From: Mesodorylaimus sp. YZB2_4 | Lineage: Eukaryota > Nematoda > Enoplea > Dorylaimida > Dorylaimidae | Direction: 5' to 3' | Length of the DNA stretch: 64,000 bases | Assembly (NCBI GenBank): GCA_030248295.1 | Contig: JASANH010000183.1 | Coordinates: forward strand, 186,001-250,000 | Part shown: positions 1 to 12,800 of the stretch, in pieces | Layout of the letters: every line of letters begins with the position of its first letter | How positions within the stretch are numbered: the stretch's first letter is position 1 | Made by a program: the position numbers and the translations under genes | The notes under the pieces: model-generated | What the model was told of the DNA's origin: nothing | Database searches by the model: none | The model's input: only the letters and a program-made list of their open reading frames with translations

Positions 1-329
1 AGAGACAATCTTACACCTATTGTACTAATTTGTGTGCCCTCCTTGCTCCAGACGTTCTTGATATCCGGCTCCTCTTTTTCATAAACATGTATCTATTTCT
101 CCGGAGAGAAGCTCATTCGTCAATACGCAATGACGAGTATAGGGTCATCGTTTCCATCCCGACTCACAAATTAGACTCTCCGAGAAGGTCGGGAAAATCG
201 AAAACTGTGAGCTCTTGGCCTAAAGCGTTTGATTAAAACTTTATTCGAACAAAAATGTCATGATAAAAAGTGCGACGTTTCTCTGTGCACCACGCATTGA
301 GAAATAAGACCGATTTAGTGTCATACCAG

Positions 330-440
330 GTCCCAAAACCCCATTTTTTGGGTTTTTGGGTTGAGTTCGGCTGGGTTTTTAGACAGGGTGGTTTTGGATT
401 GTGGAGGTTGACCTTTTTTTGAACCCAACCCAAAACACCA
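330..440. repeat. GGGTT/AACCC-rich degenerate repeat
   Basis: The patch alternates CCCATTTTTTGGG, GGGTTTTTGGGTT and AACCCAACCCAAAA words, so it is nearly an inverted repeat of itself. Similar patches lie at 1580-1715 (GGGTTTTTATGG, GGGTTGGGCTTGGG) and 4435-4515 (GAAACCCGAG, AAACCGGGTTTGG). The three probably belong to one degenerate family with no coding content. Confidence 0.5.
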
Positions 441-1579
441 CTTTTTTACTTGGGGTCAGCCTTGTTAGTCAGCTTGAGCATGAGGGCATGCGCATGAGAT
501 CGTTGCCGTGATCGAAGGCACTGGCAGCTCGAGTACTCATTGCCCGTACCATAGTCTGATTCAGCATGTCAGTCTGAGTGTGACCGAACTGAAACATCGT
601 TTGTCAACGGATAATATCGAGCTCTGGCCTGATCTCATGCCGACTCGCGGTCACAAGTGAGCACTAAAAAGACTGATTATTATCTTCCATTTGAATATGT
701 CCTTGTGGTCTCCTTCGCGAATGACTTTAGAAAACATTCTGAATAAGTACTAAGCTCACAACAGCTGCGAATTACATCTGGGCGAGGTTTCACCAGGTTA
801 CAAGTCCACAAGCGACACGTGCTTCACCAAGCTAAGCCATCCATATTTCTCAATTATACAGAACCATTTTAACAAGAAGTACGAGCTATCTAGGTTCATG
901 AACTCACAAGTTAAAAAAAAACGTGGACTTGTAACTGTGAGTGATTTTCTACTAGTGAGAAGAAGGTTCGTGAGCCTTGCAGGGCTCTTTTCATCGCTTT
1001 TGCCTTTTTTTGAATGGGACTTCTGCCTTTTCGTCCTTTCTGCTTTTGAATATGGTGATGACGGGAGACCTGTGATCTACAGTACATTCTAGGTCATACA
1101 ATACAATACCTGCAGAACAGGGCTTGTAAGACTGCAGTGATTGGTGAAAATGGACCCTCAGCTGGGGTCATGTTATTTGAAACTTGCAGCTCGAAAAAGG
1201 AATGGTCATTAAGACATGATATACATGACATGATTGACCATCTGTTTTTGAAGGAATCCAAAAACCGAATTCGGAGGTGCAGTCAGATTAGCTCATGCCA
1301 ACTCATCACCCGCTAGATTAGTTACTTCTGGTGCCTCTGGAGATCTTTCTGAAGGTATATAGAAGACGCGAGTGCCCAAATTTGCTGCTCAGAGCCCTTA
1401 GGGAGGCCAGGGCAGACCATCCCACAAACCTCCCAACTTCTCTCTTGGAGGAGACTTTCGAGTAAAGCCACTATGCTAATCGTAAGATTGCTCTCCTTCA
1501 GGTCGTTTAGTGAAGAATGATGACATTTTCACAAAAATGTGCGTCAAACTAAAAATATACTTCACCGAACAAAAGTGGT

Positions 1580-1715
1580 TTTTTTGGTTTTAGTCAATTT
1601 TTTTTAAAAATATGGGTTTTTATGGATTAGGATTGGCTTCACTAGCGAATGGGTTGGATTCGACTGTTCAAAAATATTTGGGTTGGGCTTGGGTCGAACT
1701 GCGAACCCATGGTTT
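1580..1715. repeat. GGGTT-rich degenerate repeat, second patch
   Basis: This has the same vocabulary as the patch at 330-440: GGGTTTTTATGG, GAATGGGTTGG and TTGGGTTGGGCTTGG. It contains no open frame of note. The composition is unlike the flanks, which suggests a dispersed element rather than random drift. Confidence 0.45.
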
Positions 1716-2433
1716 ATGCAAGGAAGGGTGACGTGGACAGGTGGTTCCATTACAAGGGCAAAATACAGGTACAGTAGCTAACGTTATGTCAATGATTAAG
1801 ACACTGGAAAAAGTGCGCTGGAAATCGCAAGCGTATCTTCGTGACAGTTCTCAAGGATAGTACTGTTTGTGGCTCCTAATGTTGCGGCAGTCAAATACCA
1901 TATTATGTGGCAAAAATATAAGCTGTGTGATACTCCTCCTACGGGTGGATATACCTACGCGCGCACGTGGTTCGAATCACCCCTGCGCGGTACTACCGAC
2001 ACGGACACCAATAACGATAACCCTTTATTGGGCCGACGGGCGGACACCTCCACAAGTAGAAGACTAGCCAAAGGGCGAGCACTGAAATAGGGGAAGGCGG
2101 TCAGGAGATACCCGACCGCTCGTGACGAAATACTTAGACGACTGAAGGCAGTCCAGACGGCCAGGACGGCCAGAACACCAGGCGACCAGTCCTAGAACTA
2201 GTCTAGATTAGATCGAGGCTCGCTCTCCTTGCTGCATGACAAGAGAGGACGAGCGCAGGAAGTATTCATGTGTTGCACCAGGCAACACGTGCCGGGCGGC
2301 TCAAACCGGTAGAGACGAACCCTTCATAAAGAGATGCGGGTTACAGCTGCGAGCTGTCCAAGCCCCACTGTCCACCGCCCGAGTTTTGTCATTGTGCTGG
2401 GACGCTGCTTTGACAGTATACCTACAGTACATG

Positions 2434-2610
2434 CCCATTGTAATAGGCGTGTTTGGCTGGTGGGGTAGGTTGTGTATTTGGTTACCTTGACTGGCAGCCT
2501 TATACACGGAGCAGTGTATTGGCTTGCGTTCGTTGGCCGGTCGATACCCGGCGAGGCCTTCAGGCGAGGCTGAAACCCCTCGGGTTGATGTCTCAGCCAC
2601 CTAGGACTAG
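2434..2610 (-). repeat. Dispersed repeat family A, copy 1
   Basis: Read on the - strand this matches 42308-42482 on the + strand over about 175 bp. Shared blocks include GAGACATCAACCCGA, TTTCAGCCTCGC / TTTTAGCCTCGC, GGCCAAC, GCCAGTCAAGG, CAAATACAC / CAGATACAC and CCAAACACGCCTA / CCAAACACACCTA. The block GTTGATGTCTCAGCC resembles the core GTGACGTTTCAGCC of family B, so the two may be related. No protein-coding potential is evident. A SINE-like element is likely. Confidence 0.65.
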
Positions 2611-3884
2611 GTGGCCTGCCTGTAGATATTTTTGAGTCCATCCTATTGCACTATCCATAAATAGGTTGCGAATAAGTATAGCATGCACACGTCACTGAAA
2701 GGACGACGAATCACCAGTTTGTTTTTCACCACTCTTCTGCCTCCCCCTCCCCCTCGAGCGGCACCGTTTTCGAACAACCCCGTTTGCCCATGACTAGACC
2801 TGAACATGAGTAATGTGCCGTAACAGCGGGATATTTCCACGAGTTCGGAGTTAATTACTCATCGAACAGTCCCTGGAGCAAGAGCGCAGGATCGATACTC
2901 ATTTCTAGAGTATGTAGAGAATCGAAAAACGCTTTGGGGGAGGCACACTGGTCGTCTGATGGGAGTCTACGACTAGAACAGGCGGTACGGAGCCAAGATA
3001 TCGTCCAGGCGGGACAGTACGTCTAAAACTGACAGGGCAGACGAGCAAAATAGAAAAATAGCTTGCACGTGGGCGGATGGTGAGATGGCCATGCACAGGG
3101 GTAACAGCCTCGTCATATACATTGCAGTGTGAGTTACCACTATTGCCACAAACCCGCTCTTCGAACCCATTCTCTGGACTCATTTCACATTCCTGTCGCT
3201 CCCCGTTCACATCCCCATTTCACCTGTCGCTAGTAGGAGTGAAGACTTGCAAGGGGCGCACGATATACTGTAGATTAATAACTTTCGGATCTAGATCAGA
3301 CCAAAGATCAGGTATAATTATTCGGGTATCCAGGGGCAGGTCTATGTAATTATAGGGTCAGCAAGTTTGGCATTAATAACATCATCATTGTTTATATGTA
3401 CTTTCAAAATGTGTCGCATTCTACATAATCAGGTTCTTCCACTTCGTTAATAATTATAATCATGTACATAATACGGTAAATCACTTTAATTTCGCGGGTT
3501 TCGCAGATGGCCTGGACCACGAAATTTCCATGTATAAAACATTGATAGAACACAACTAGACGTTGTATTCTTATATTTTTAGCTTCAACTTCAATTCAGA
3601 TCATTTTCCATAAACGGTAAATACCACGATCAATCTTAAATAATGCGGACATGAGTCATAATACAAATAGTGGTGCACTGACGAGCATCTTGAGTAGCGC
3701 CAAAGATAACAGTCTTTTCCCAACCTCCCCATTAAACATTCAATGGTTTGATCTCTAAAAACCTCAGATCCACTTCAAGCGCTTAGCAATGTCTTTTGAG
3801 CAACAGAAAGTGGATTCATCTTTCAATGCCAATTTGAAATATCCATTCGACACTTTCTTCCGCTGTCTGCTGTTAGGGGACAGA

Positions 3885-3960
3885 ACTCACGACCGGATCA
3901 GATCAGATCGAAAAAATTTCGGATCAGATCGGATCGGATGAGTTTCGGATCGGGTCATGT
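3885..3960. repeat. GATCGGATC-type repeat
   Basis: Short tandem-like GGATCGGATC, CAGATCAGATCG and ATCGGATGAG words crowd this patch. Related patches occur at 4870-5010 and 30055-30235. They are AT/GC-balanced, non-coding and degenerate. Their self-complementary GATC core would let transcripts fold. Confidence 0.5.
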
Positions 3961-4869
3961 GAAATAAATGTGTAATTTTTTGAAAATCGATAACGCATCA
4001 ACTTTTCTTCGGAAGATTGCTCCCCATGATAAACAGAGTATTCATTATCACGGTGCCATGGCACAAGCAGCCCCTCTCAGCCGCACTGCTCATCATGGAT
4101 CTACTTTACAAGCTGATAAAGTGAAGAAGATCCATGCTGCTCATAAACGACTGGGACCATAACTTCAAATTTTTTATAAAAGCGGACATTTCCACTTCTT
4201 TCACACCTCACAAATACTGCACATATTTCTGTCGTCTGACTCCAAACATTTGCAAGATATGACAAGGCAACCTCGCTAACTATTGCGTCGAACTCAACAA
4301 AACCAAAAATTGTAATTTGTTCCTGTGTAGGTGCAAAATAAAGCACTCTGAAAAATATCAGGGGCGTCTGACCAATCGGTCAGCAGTGGTCAGCGCCTAA
4401 AGTCCTGGGAATTACTTCAATTCTTCTAGATTTTTTTCCCGAAACCCGAGTGTTTTAAACTCAAAGCCCGAAACCTGAAAACCGGGTTTGGAAAGAACCA
4501 ACCTTTCTCAACGCTCGGGTTCCTTACCATAAAAGAATTCGAAATTCTCAGGATTTTGGGCCACTGTCACTGCTGATCAGTTGGCTAGACGCCTCTGATA
4601 TTTTGCAGAAAGCTTTCCTTTGCACCTAGAAACACATTACAATTTTTGGTTTTGTAAAGTTTGACTTGACGGCTTACGATGTTTCCTTGAGTCATTTATG
4701 TTTTCTCTGGTCTCAAATGATAATAGTGAGAAGTTGACTTGTAACCCTAGTTATTAGTAGGAGAAAGGAAGCATGCAGGATATTGATCTCGTGTCATTCA
4801 TTACACTGGAGTGGTTGGAGAAAAAGTGCGCAATCGCTAGGTTTGTCAGCGGCCATTGCAAACACCATC

Positions 4870-5010
4870 GGCTTCGAATGTCGGATCGGATGGTGAAGAT
4901 CGGATGATCCGATCCGATTTTTTGGATGGCGATTTTTCGGATTGATCCGATCCGATATGGTGATGGATATGGGATGGGATCAGATATATCCGATCGGATC
5001 CGGTCGTTTG
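4870..5010. repeat. GATCCGATCCGAT repeat patch, largest copy
   Basis: The patch contains many GATCCGATCCGAT and ATCGGATCCGG words in both orientations, interrupted by ATGGTGATGGATATGG. It is the densest of the three GATC patches in the window. No coding potential was seen. Confidence 0.55.
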
Positions 5011-5453
5011 AGAGAACTGACTTCTTGACGCTGAGGATTTCAATATTAAATTGTCGAGAAGCTCTGGATCAGGAGGTCATTTTCCGAATCTTTCTGCTTC
5101 GGCCCAAACAGAAAACGCCACATTTGAGCTTAAAGAGTGATTTCACTAATCGTAAGAGATGACTATACTGTATGAACCAGGGCAGCTACAGTAGCTAAGG
5201 TAATAGTAGATTCGAAATATCTGAGTGAGGCATATGTATATGGGATGTATGTGTTTGGCAAACTCATCAGCAAATAAAGTGTTCAGACATTCCTGAGATT
5301 ATTAGGAGACTCAAGCACATATGGGTGACTGACTGTGAGCAGAAACTGCAAACCTTTCCACCCGCAAAAAACCAATAGCCCAAAACCGTGAAATTAAATT
5401 AATTCACAGTCATTGGAAAAAACGCCCACTCCAAAGAATGGCCATCAAATTTA

Positions 5454-6722
5454 TTAAGCTACCAAGCAGCTCAGGGAAAATATCATTTCGAATCCGAGCC
5501 ATATCACCGCGACTAAATTTCCAAACCCATAACAGATAAATATAGTTGCCATTGAATTTAACATGTCACCTTTATGAAAAAACGAGCAATACTGTCTTAC
5601 TGCTGCCCAGTCTCGATTACATGAACTGGAAGTCAGATATTTTTGATTTAGTTTCTTTTTGATACCAGATTCTCGGAGGACAGACGCCATATTGTTCAAA
5701 AATAAAGTGTATGTTGAATTTTTGCGAACTGGAAACGCATCAAATTCTGAAAATCCCAAGTCCAATATATAATATGCACAGTCACGATTATTCTTGGATA
5801 TCCATGGTACGTCCAAATTTTCTGGTCCAATAGAGACTAAATATTGATTTCTTTCTCTTAAAATAGCACTAGGAATATCACTGTCAGGCATGTGGAGAAT
5901 ATATTTGGACTGAATTCCAGAAGTTGAGGCGATTTTTGAACTCATTAATTTTGACATATAACTGACCTCTTTAACGGGTGTTATAATCAGGCATTGCCTT
6001 TTTTCTAAGCACTTTACAAAAGTTTCTAAATTTGAAAACGGTAGATTTGAACGAGTCAAAACCCTTGCTGAAAATAACTTGCTCGTGTACCCGCACGTGA
6101 GCACTAGGCTGGCCATGAGCCAGACAATAGCTAGAATTCTAATCGAGTGAGATTGCAGGGAGCGCGGGAGATAATCGAGAGTTAAGAAGGTCAGGAAGAT
6201 ATGAAGCACACGGCCGGTAGGATTTCGATTATCATTTGGAGACAAAGTCGGAAAAAATTGGTCGATGAAACCAGTCACAACAGATAAAAATACTAGTGAC
6301 GAAATAACGGCGCACCAAACTGGCAGATCAAATGAAAAAAATATTTTCCAATCTTGATGACTAGTCACACCAGAGTCACACTGATGATCATTGTTCGGTG
6401 CCCTCGTTATGAGTATAATATTATTTGAGTCATAAAAATCACTGAAATCGATCACTTGTGATCGAGTGTACGTTGGAGTAAAAATGGGGACAGATGTATC
6501 GAATATACCTCTCTCAATGGCCCCAACAAGGCCAGTGCCAGTGCCATTCTCGTCGATGTCTCCATAATCGGAGTCTTCATGCCAAGAGAATGAGCAATTT
6601 AGGTATGAATATGTCTCGCATATTATACGCATGGCATCGACGAGATAGCCCGGCTGTATACAGGTTGGATCAAGGGCGCACGAAGTGACTGCGGGCGGGT
6701 CAAGGATTAAACCGATTTTCAT
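5454..6722 (-). CDS. Ionotropic glutamate receptor-like protein, single exon
   Basis: A 422-residue open frame with the layout of an ionotropic glutamate receptor (iGluR) core. It has an S1 ligand-binding lobe at residues 1-125, M1 near 131-153, a re-entrant pore segment near 171-186, M3 near 195-220, an S2 lobe near 225-385 and M4 near 391-417. M3 ends GYTSKLFSARVLT, which corresponds to the SYTANLAAFLT gate motif of the family in degenerate form. Such proteins are cation channels or chemosensory ionotropic receptors in the plasma membrane. There is no amino-terminal clamshell domain and no signal peptide. The frame stays open about 32 codons upstream of the chosen ATG (ending FIGLKIYDLQNISNEI), so a 5' exon may be missing. 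It lies 623 bp downstream of the DIM-1-like gene on the same strand. An orphan ionotropic-receptor-like channel is the best call; the ligand is unknown. Confidence 0.8.
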   Translation of the reverse strand: MKIGLILDPPAVTSCALDPTCIQPGYLVDAMRIICETYSYLNCSFSWHEDSDYGDIDENGTGTGLVGAIERGIFDTSVPIFTPTYTRSQVIDFSDFYDSNNIILITRAPNNDHQCDSGVTSHQDWKIFFSFDLPVWCAVISSLVFLSVVTGFIDQFFPTLSPNDNRNPTGRVLHIFLTFLTLDYLPRSLQSHSIRILAIVWLMASLVLTCGYTSKLFSARVLTRSNLPFSNLETFVKCLEKRQCLIITPVKEVSYMSKLMSSKIASTSGIQSKYILHMPDSDIPSAILRERNQYLVSIGPENLDVPWISKNNRDCAYYILDLGFSEFDAFPVRKNSTYTLFLNNMASVLRESGIKKKLNQKYLTSSSCNRDWAAVRQYCSFFHKGDMLNSMATIFICYGFGNLVAVIWLGFEMIFSLSCLVA

Positions 6723-7345
6723 AATTTCGTTTGAAATATTTTGAAGGTCATAAATTTTTAGTCCGATGAACTTGAAAGATCTTCTTTGATTTAGAATAGT
6801 TGTGTTTAGTAATCAGGTGAAAAAACCAGCGTGGTACATCTTTCTTGCTTTTGCAAGGAATCTTACCCTTGCGATGAGCAAGCTGGTGTAGCAGTGCTCG
6901 CAGTCATTACTGCTTCCGGCAAGCTTTCAATATCGGCCATCACGTGGGGTCATATTTCTGATAAAAGTACGGCATATACAATAATTTGATGTTCCAGGAA
7001 ATTTTATACGCCAATTTTCTCTCCATTTATTTCGAAAGTATACTTTAATGTTCAAATGTTTAAAAAAATGGCATGGGAGTTTTTGTGGCTCATTACGACA
7101 ACTAATCCGTTTTATTGAGGAGCTAAGCCATATTACACGATGTGCCAGTCGTTGACCGGCCATCATACAATCATTGCAAACAGAAAAACTACTGTCCACA
7201 AAGCTTATACAAGGTGAAACAAACTAATTGTAGTTTGAGAATAATCAGGTATAATAAGAACTGTCGCAAAAAAAATACTTGCACTGCCAACCATTTTTTA
7301 ACGACTGTCCACTGATTTTGCTGACCGACTGTTTTCAGTGATTAT
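6723..7345. other. Gap between the DIM-1-like and receptor genes
   Basis: This is the spacer between the stop of the DIM-1-like gene and the iGluR-like start, both on the - strand. A 90-codon frame at 6927-7199 shows no domain. I see no further Ig exon here, which supports the terminal exon placed at 7346-7386. Confidence 0.5.
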
Positions 7346-9869
7346 TCAAGATTCGCCTGGTTCATCACCGCCCTCATCTGGTGGACCTAAAATTTATGAA
7401 TCGACTGTTTTAAAGCACCAAAAGCTTGAAAAATTTGGTTTATAAATTATAGCTGCTGGATTAGAAAGTGACTGCGGCATACTGTGGTACTTGCATTCCA
7501 TTCACAAGACTGGCAAAAACTTGCCGGAAAAATGCGCATTACCTTCGATATTCAAGGTGAGTTCAACGTTGGCTTCTCCAGCCTCGTTCTTGATGTTGGA
7601 CAAATAAGTACCGCTGTCTTTGGCCTTGTAGTTCTGAAATACAGAGTCATATAAATTTGGGCTGGAAACGCTTGCCAAAGCTCAGGGGCTGGGGAAGCTT
7701 GCAAAGGTTCTGACAGAGAACTAGCATCCCTCAGAAAGTAATGCAAATATGCTGAGGCAAACAGCTGATAGTTGAGGATTCTACTAATAAGCACTGCTAG
7801 TACAGTAGAGAACTGGCTCTGAACTGGGAGCCTCTCAATCGAGAAACGAACCAAATACCTTCAACTCCAATTGAGCCGCATAAACATTAGGCGCTCCTTC
7901 GTTGTTCAAAATGAATTTTATGCGGCTGCTTTCCTTCATCTTCTTGCCTTTCGGGTTCAGCCAAGTGACGGTGGGCGGGAAGTCGGCTTGGAAACCGATA
8001 TCGAACACAATCGCTGGTTCTCCACCTTCGGCAGTCTTTTGTAAAATTTGCGGCTTGCGGGTGAAAGTTGGTGCGCCAGGTGGCACTGAAAAATGAAATC
8101 TTGGCATTATAAGACAAAGAACTCTCTAATCTGCGACGATGTTGGAGGGAAGTGTTTATGCGCATTTCCCGAAGGCAATAAATGAAGTTTTGAAGCTTAC
8201 CCTCGAATTTGACCGTAAATGTGGCCGTCAATTTGCCCGATTCATTCTTCACCGTGCACACAAATTGGCCGGCGTCTTTTTCCTTGGTTGGTTCCTAAAC
8301 ATGATTTTGTTATGACTAGATTAGATTTATCTGATATCTGACTTTTAAAACGTTTGTCTATTTCCTATTAGTGGCCTCTTTTATGAAGCGGCAAGTTTGA
8401 TTACAGCTTCTGTCACAGCACCTTGATTTCGAGCACGACGTGGTATTCGTTATTGCCCAATTCTTGGACGCCCAAATGGACACGATCCGATTCAGCCACG
8501 ATGTCGTCCGATTTCGTCCAAACGACGGTCGGCTTTGATTTAGATTTTGCTTTGAATTCCATCACCAATACTTGACCATCGTCGCGGGAAGAAATCTTCG
8601 GCTTTTCGACGAAAGTTGGTGCGCTGAATCCTGAAAAAAAAGATTGGTCTCCTGCAAGGCGCATAATGCGAGAGAAAACTTGATCTGTGTGGGCGGTCTG
8701 GCGAGTAAGAACGACATATTATTCTGCTTGAATGACGATGAGCACAAAGGGGAAAAAGTCTTTCCCGATCAACTCACCCGTAAGCTTTAAGTTGAAATTG
8801 GCGTTCCCGCGGCCGTGAGCGTTGGTAATGGCGCAGCGGTAAGCACCAGCGTCCGAGTCGTCCAAGTCCTGAGTGCATTAAGAAATCATATCGAAGAAAT
8901 GGGGCACCTGCGAAAGTGCGAAACGGGGGCAAAGGAGAATTTGACTATTTGGAGCGGCCTGGCGCGCAGTGGATGCCGAATATTTCAGCGTCTTGATCTA
9001 ACGCAATGATTACCAGCAGCGTTCCTGACTCGATCATGTTTCAAGCATGTTTTATGCAAGCCCTATAGGTGGACTCATCTGATATTAAAATTCGAAGCCG
9101 GATTTCTTACCAACAAGTGTATGTCGGACACAGGACAGGACACAAGTGACCTGTGTTTAGATCCCCACCAATTTGGTAGGATGCCTTATCTCTTACCTTG
9201 ATTACATTACATATCTTATCTATAGGTACGTGCAGTACGTTTTGTGAGTTTATACAGTTTGCTACCACTAACCATCGTTGCCACGAATACATACTGCGTA
9301 TGCAATAGTGTTATTCTGGGTGCAAATACATGCAAATAAGTGTTTCGTCAGATGATGCGCTATTCATTGTCCTCAATTTTCAAGCAAATCTCAGAAACCT
9401 ATCAGAAACCTCAGGAAATCCATAATTTAGGAGTTACATCAGACGCATTTCTGCGAAACCCTGGTGCACAATAATGTTTCTAGTTGTCACCTGTGCCAAG
9501 AAACTAGGCACTGCAAACTAGGCTCTTCGTCGGAAGAATAGACTAGATAGCTGTAACTGATTGTTGTACACAGTCTTATGCTTAGGAACCCACCATCGCC
9601 GCAAGCAACCTCCACCTGCAATCTGACTACTCATCTTACGATTAGCCGTATTGTACCTTAATTTGCAAAACAGCGCTGTACGCCTCGTTTCCGGTGTTAT
9701 CCAAGCGAAAATTGAAACGATCGCCTTGATGCAATTCGTTCTGTTCATAGAACCATTTGATATCTGGTGCGGGGGACGCTTCTAGGAAGCATTCCAATTC
9801 GATCGAGCCATCATCATTTTGCCTAGCCACTGGCTGTTGGGGAAAATGAGGTGGTTTACCATCCGGCAT
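7346..9869 (-). CDS. dim-1: Three-Ig muscle protein, DIM-1-like
   Basis: Seven exons join in phase: 9869-9657, 8868-8778, 8630-8422, 8294-8201, 8085-7859, 7633-7543 and 7386-7346. They give 321 aa. There are three I-set immunoglobulin domains at roughly residues 5-101, 103-203 and 205-308, then a 13-residue acidic tail ending GGDEPGES. Linkers carry the titin-superfamily motif [10 protein letters not shown] / [10 protein letters not shown]. Domain 1 has both canonical Cys (ELECF and AYRCA), domain 2 has only the second (FVCTV), and domain 3 has neither (GTYLSN). No signal peptide is present, so the protein is cytoplasmic. C. elegans DIM-1 is a small muscle protein with three Ig repeats found around dense bodies, and size and domain count fit it. 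A twitchin fragment was considered, but the in-phase terminal exon argues against it. Each Ig domain is split into two exons at the same point, before the D-x-G-x-Y turn. Confidence 0.75.
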
Positions 9870-12800
9870 CTTTGCACTTTTCGCTGGCGATTTATTTCAA
9901 TTACGAACCGAACTGGCCGAAAGCGAATCTAGAAAAGATGTTTAAAAAAACAGGATTGACTGGGGATTTAAAAACTTGAGTCATAAAATATAGCCGTGGT
10001 CAAAATGAAAAGGTATCCTGCATAATTAGCTATGATGTATCAAGATTGGGCAACTCCATCGTTGAGCGGCAGGTAGGAGTGCTAACGCATCTTGTTTATG
10101 CAAAGCTAAGAAATGTTCACTCCTCGAATTCCATTGACTTCAGTATAACACATTTCGGCAATAATGTGCACTCGGCGGCTCAGCTCATCCTGGAAGCCAT
10201 GTAACTAATAGGCCTGAGCGAATTCAAAGGTAAAAGAGGGAAGAGCCCAAAACAATTTTGAACACTAGGAACGATTTACCAGCCAGTTCGAGTCTCCTAG
10301 AATCCGAGTCAGTGGCTAAATATAAACTCACAGGCAAGAACAGAGGAATGACGTTGAGGCATGTAAGTTGCGGGGTGGCGGCTTGGTGGACTGGGAATTC
10401 CAGTGGAAGTTAGCTAAGCTAGATTTCACAAACGCTGCTCGTTTGACGTGAGAGAACAGAAAACTGCCCCCGGGCGTAATACTAGTACCAGCCTGAGGAG
10501 CCGTGGACGTGGGGTATGAGGTAAGACGAGTCGTAACTTTCGGCAAGGCGGCGGCATTGGCTCCAAGACTTCAGCTAGTCGGGGTATTTAGCTGAGATAT
10601 ACTTGCGTCACCAGTGGTGTAAGTATTAGCAAAGGCTAAGCAGAGTTTAGGAAAGAAAACGAAATGAAAGGCGAGAATCGGCTGCCATAATCTTTGTGAG
10701 CAAGAGGAATTACTGGTCTGGTTGTGAAAAAGCAAGGGTGCAAGAACAAAGGAGTGAACAACGCCGTTGAGAAAGCTGCACCTTATGAATAAGCAAATTA
10801 TTTTACAGCGATTACAATTGTATTCTTATACAAAGTGCACAAAAATATTTAAAAAGATTTTTTGAGATTTGCGCCTACTGTTGCGATTTTCACCTGCAGA
10901 AATTTTCGAAAAATGATTACGCCAAATTGGAGTCAAGACTGGCTCAGGCAATAAGTTTGCAACGGGTTAGAATTTTTTGTGAGAATTCTTCCCTGACGCA
11001 AGAGCAAATGTTTTTTTGCTGGGGTTTATTTTCGAGCCTTTCGAAAGTTTTTGCGAAGTGGGTGGATGGATGGGTGGGTGAGGCAGTAACAGGCTAAGCA
11101 ACGAGGAAAGTGACAAATGTGTTTTGTCACTGTAGCTTTATTGGGCGGTAGATAAGAGGAAGAAGCAATTTAGAAGTCTGTTAGTCTCTTATAGATGATA
11201 GCAGCACTTATGTGCTGTGATTACTGTAAAACCTTGAAGATACAAAAATTTAAAATTTTAGAGTCGATTAAGAAAACGCGTGAATCCAAATCACCTTAAA
11301 CTGATTATATCTTATACAGTATATTATTGATTAGGTGTGCAAATATTTTGAATTCTCCGCTTTGGTCCCTGAACAAAACTATTGCAATCAGATCTTTGGG
11401 GGAAAATGCGTAAAGGGGTGATAATAGAAAGCAATCAGCACGGGCTATCAGCATGAGCCCATGTATTCAGGAATGGTTTGGTCGTGGGGACCTTTCGCTC
11501 TGTGTTCAAACTCAGGATGTCCTGATAATATGAAAGTGACCTCTTGCATTTTTTGACGCATGTTTCTTGGATCAGTTTGGCCAATTCTTCCTGACCACAT
11601 AGCCGCCGAATAAGCTCTGTCGACCTGCCGCACAGTAGTAAAAAAGGTTTGCTGTTTTAAAAATAATCTGGGAAACGGATTCTATGGTTATTTTATGGAG
11701 CCACCACTTTTCTGCGATCTGCGATACGCTAAAGGCAGTTTTGTGCTTCTTTGCGCGTCGTCCTACAGTTCTGATGGATTCAAAGTTAGTTGCAGGCACA
11801 ATACTGATATCTGAAAATGTTGTTTTGCTTCGTGCTGTTTTCCTCTTACAACAAGAGGCTATGACAACGAGCCCCTACTCTCAAGTTTTACATTGATAAA
11901 ATTGTATATTTTACCTTATATACATAGACATATAGCACACAGGGCTGCTTCTTGTCTCTATCTACCGCCCAACAAATCTACCGTGACCGAAATACGTTTT
12001 TTACTTTCCTCGGGTCGCTTCGCTTGGTATATACATTCAGTATACGCTGCTATTATGCACACATGCCTAATCTACGAGTATAACATGCATATTCATATTG
12101 ATGAAATGTGAAAAAAAATTTGCAGTACATATTTATGTATGCAGGTACGCACATATAAAAATATATCTCCTGGATATAGCCATAAACTCTCATGAATGCT
12201 TCTCATCTCAAATGGTCATTTACGTCAGCCCATCTTACACACACAATGGTTGTGAGAAATTTTATCAAAATATATTTCTGGCACTATACATACATAGTGA
12301 ACAATGATACTGTACATACATAGTGAACATGTATATGCGGCGCCGCGTTCATTGTGCTCTTTGGGATAATGACCAGCAGGACTTGTCAGTCGGGCAATTT
12401 AGCAGCGCACAAATTAGAACAATTAGTTATACTCTTAATTGAGTATTCGCTTAGCCTTTGCTTAAAATACATCTGCCGCCTCAGCCTGCCTGGCTCTCTC
12501 TGCCAGCCCGGGTCGTGGCCTATCGGTTTAGGTGTCTGCATCTTACGCTGGGTGCGCACTAAAGGGGGGGGGGGTTCGACTCCCGCCTCGGTAAAAAATG
12601 ATTGTCAAATATGTGTTCCTTAGCCCTCAAATGCGCTGTATGGTGTTTGGCTTTGGATAAAGCATGACATGACATGACATTACCCTTTTCCGTTTCTTCT
12701 TACAATCACATAGAGATGTATGCAGCGTACCGAACCAAGAAAATCTGAACACGTTGAATGCACCTCATTCGTAAGTTTCGTATTCTTTGTATTTCCCGCC

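Larger units (their letters stand above)
1..5453. other. Repeat-rich intergenic stretch, no gene recognised
   Basis: Open frames here are at most 105 codons on either strand. None shows a recognisable domain, a signal peptide exon or a phase-consistent splice chain. The stretch holds GGGTT-type and GATC-type low-complexity patches and one copy of dispersed repeat family A, listed separately. A regulatory role or an exon too small to see cannot be excluded. Confidence 0.6.

Noticed and set aside
1930-2000. B-box-like GGTTCGAATCACCCC
   Set aside because: No A box at the right distance and no second copy in the window. A chance match or very old repeat.
7346-9869. 5' end of a giant twitchin or titin gene
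   Set aside because: A short terminal exon at 7386-7346 closes in phase with a stop, and no Ig or FnIII exons appear downstream.
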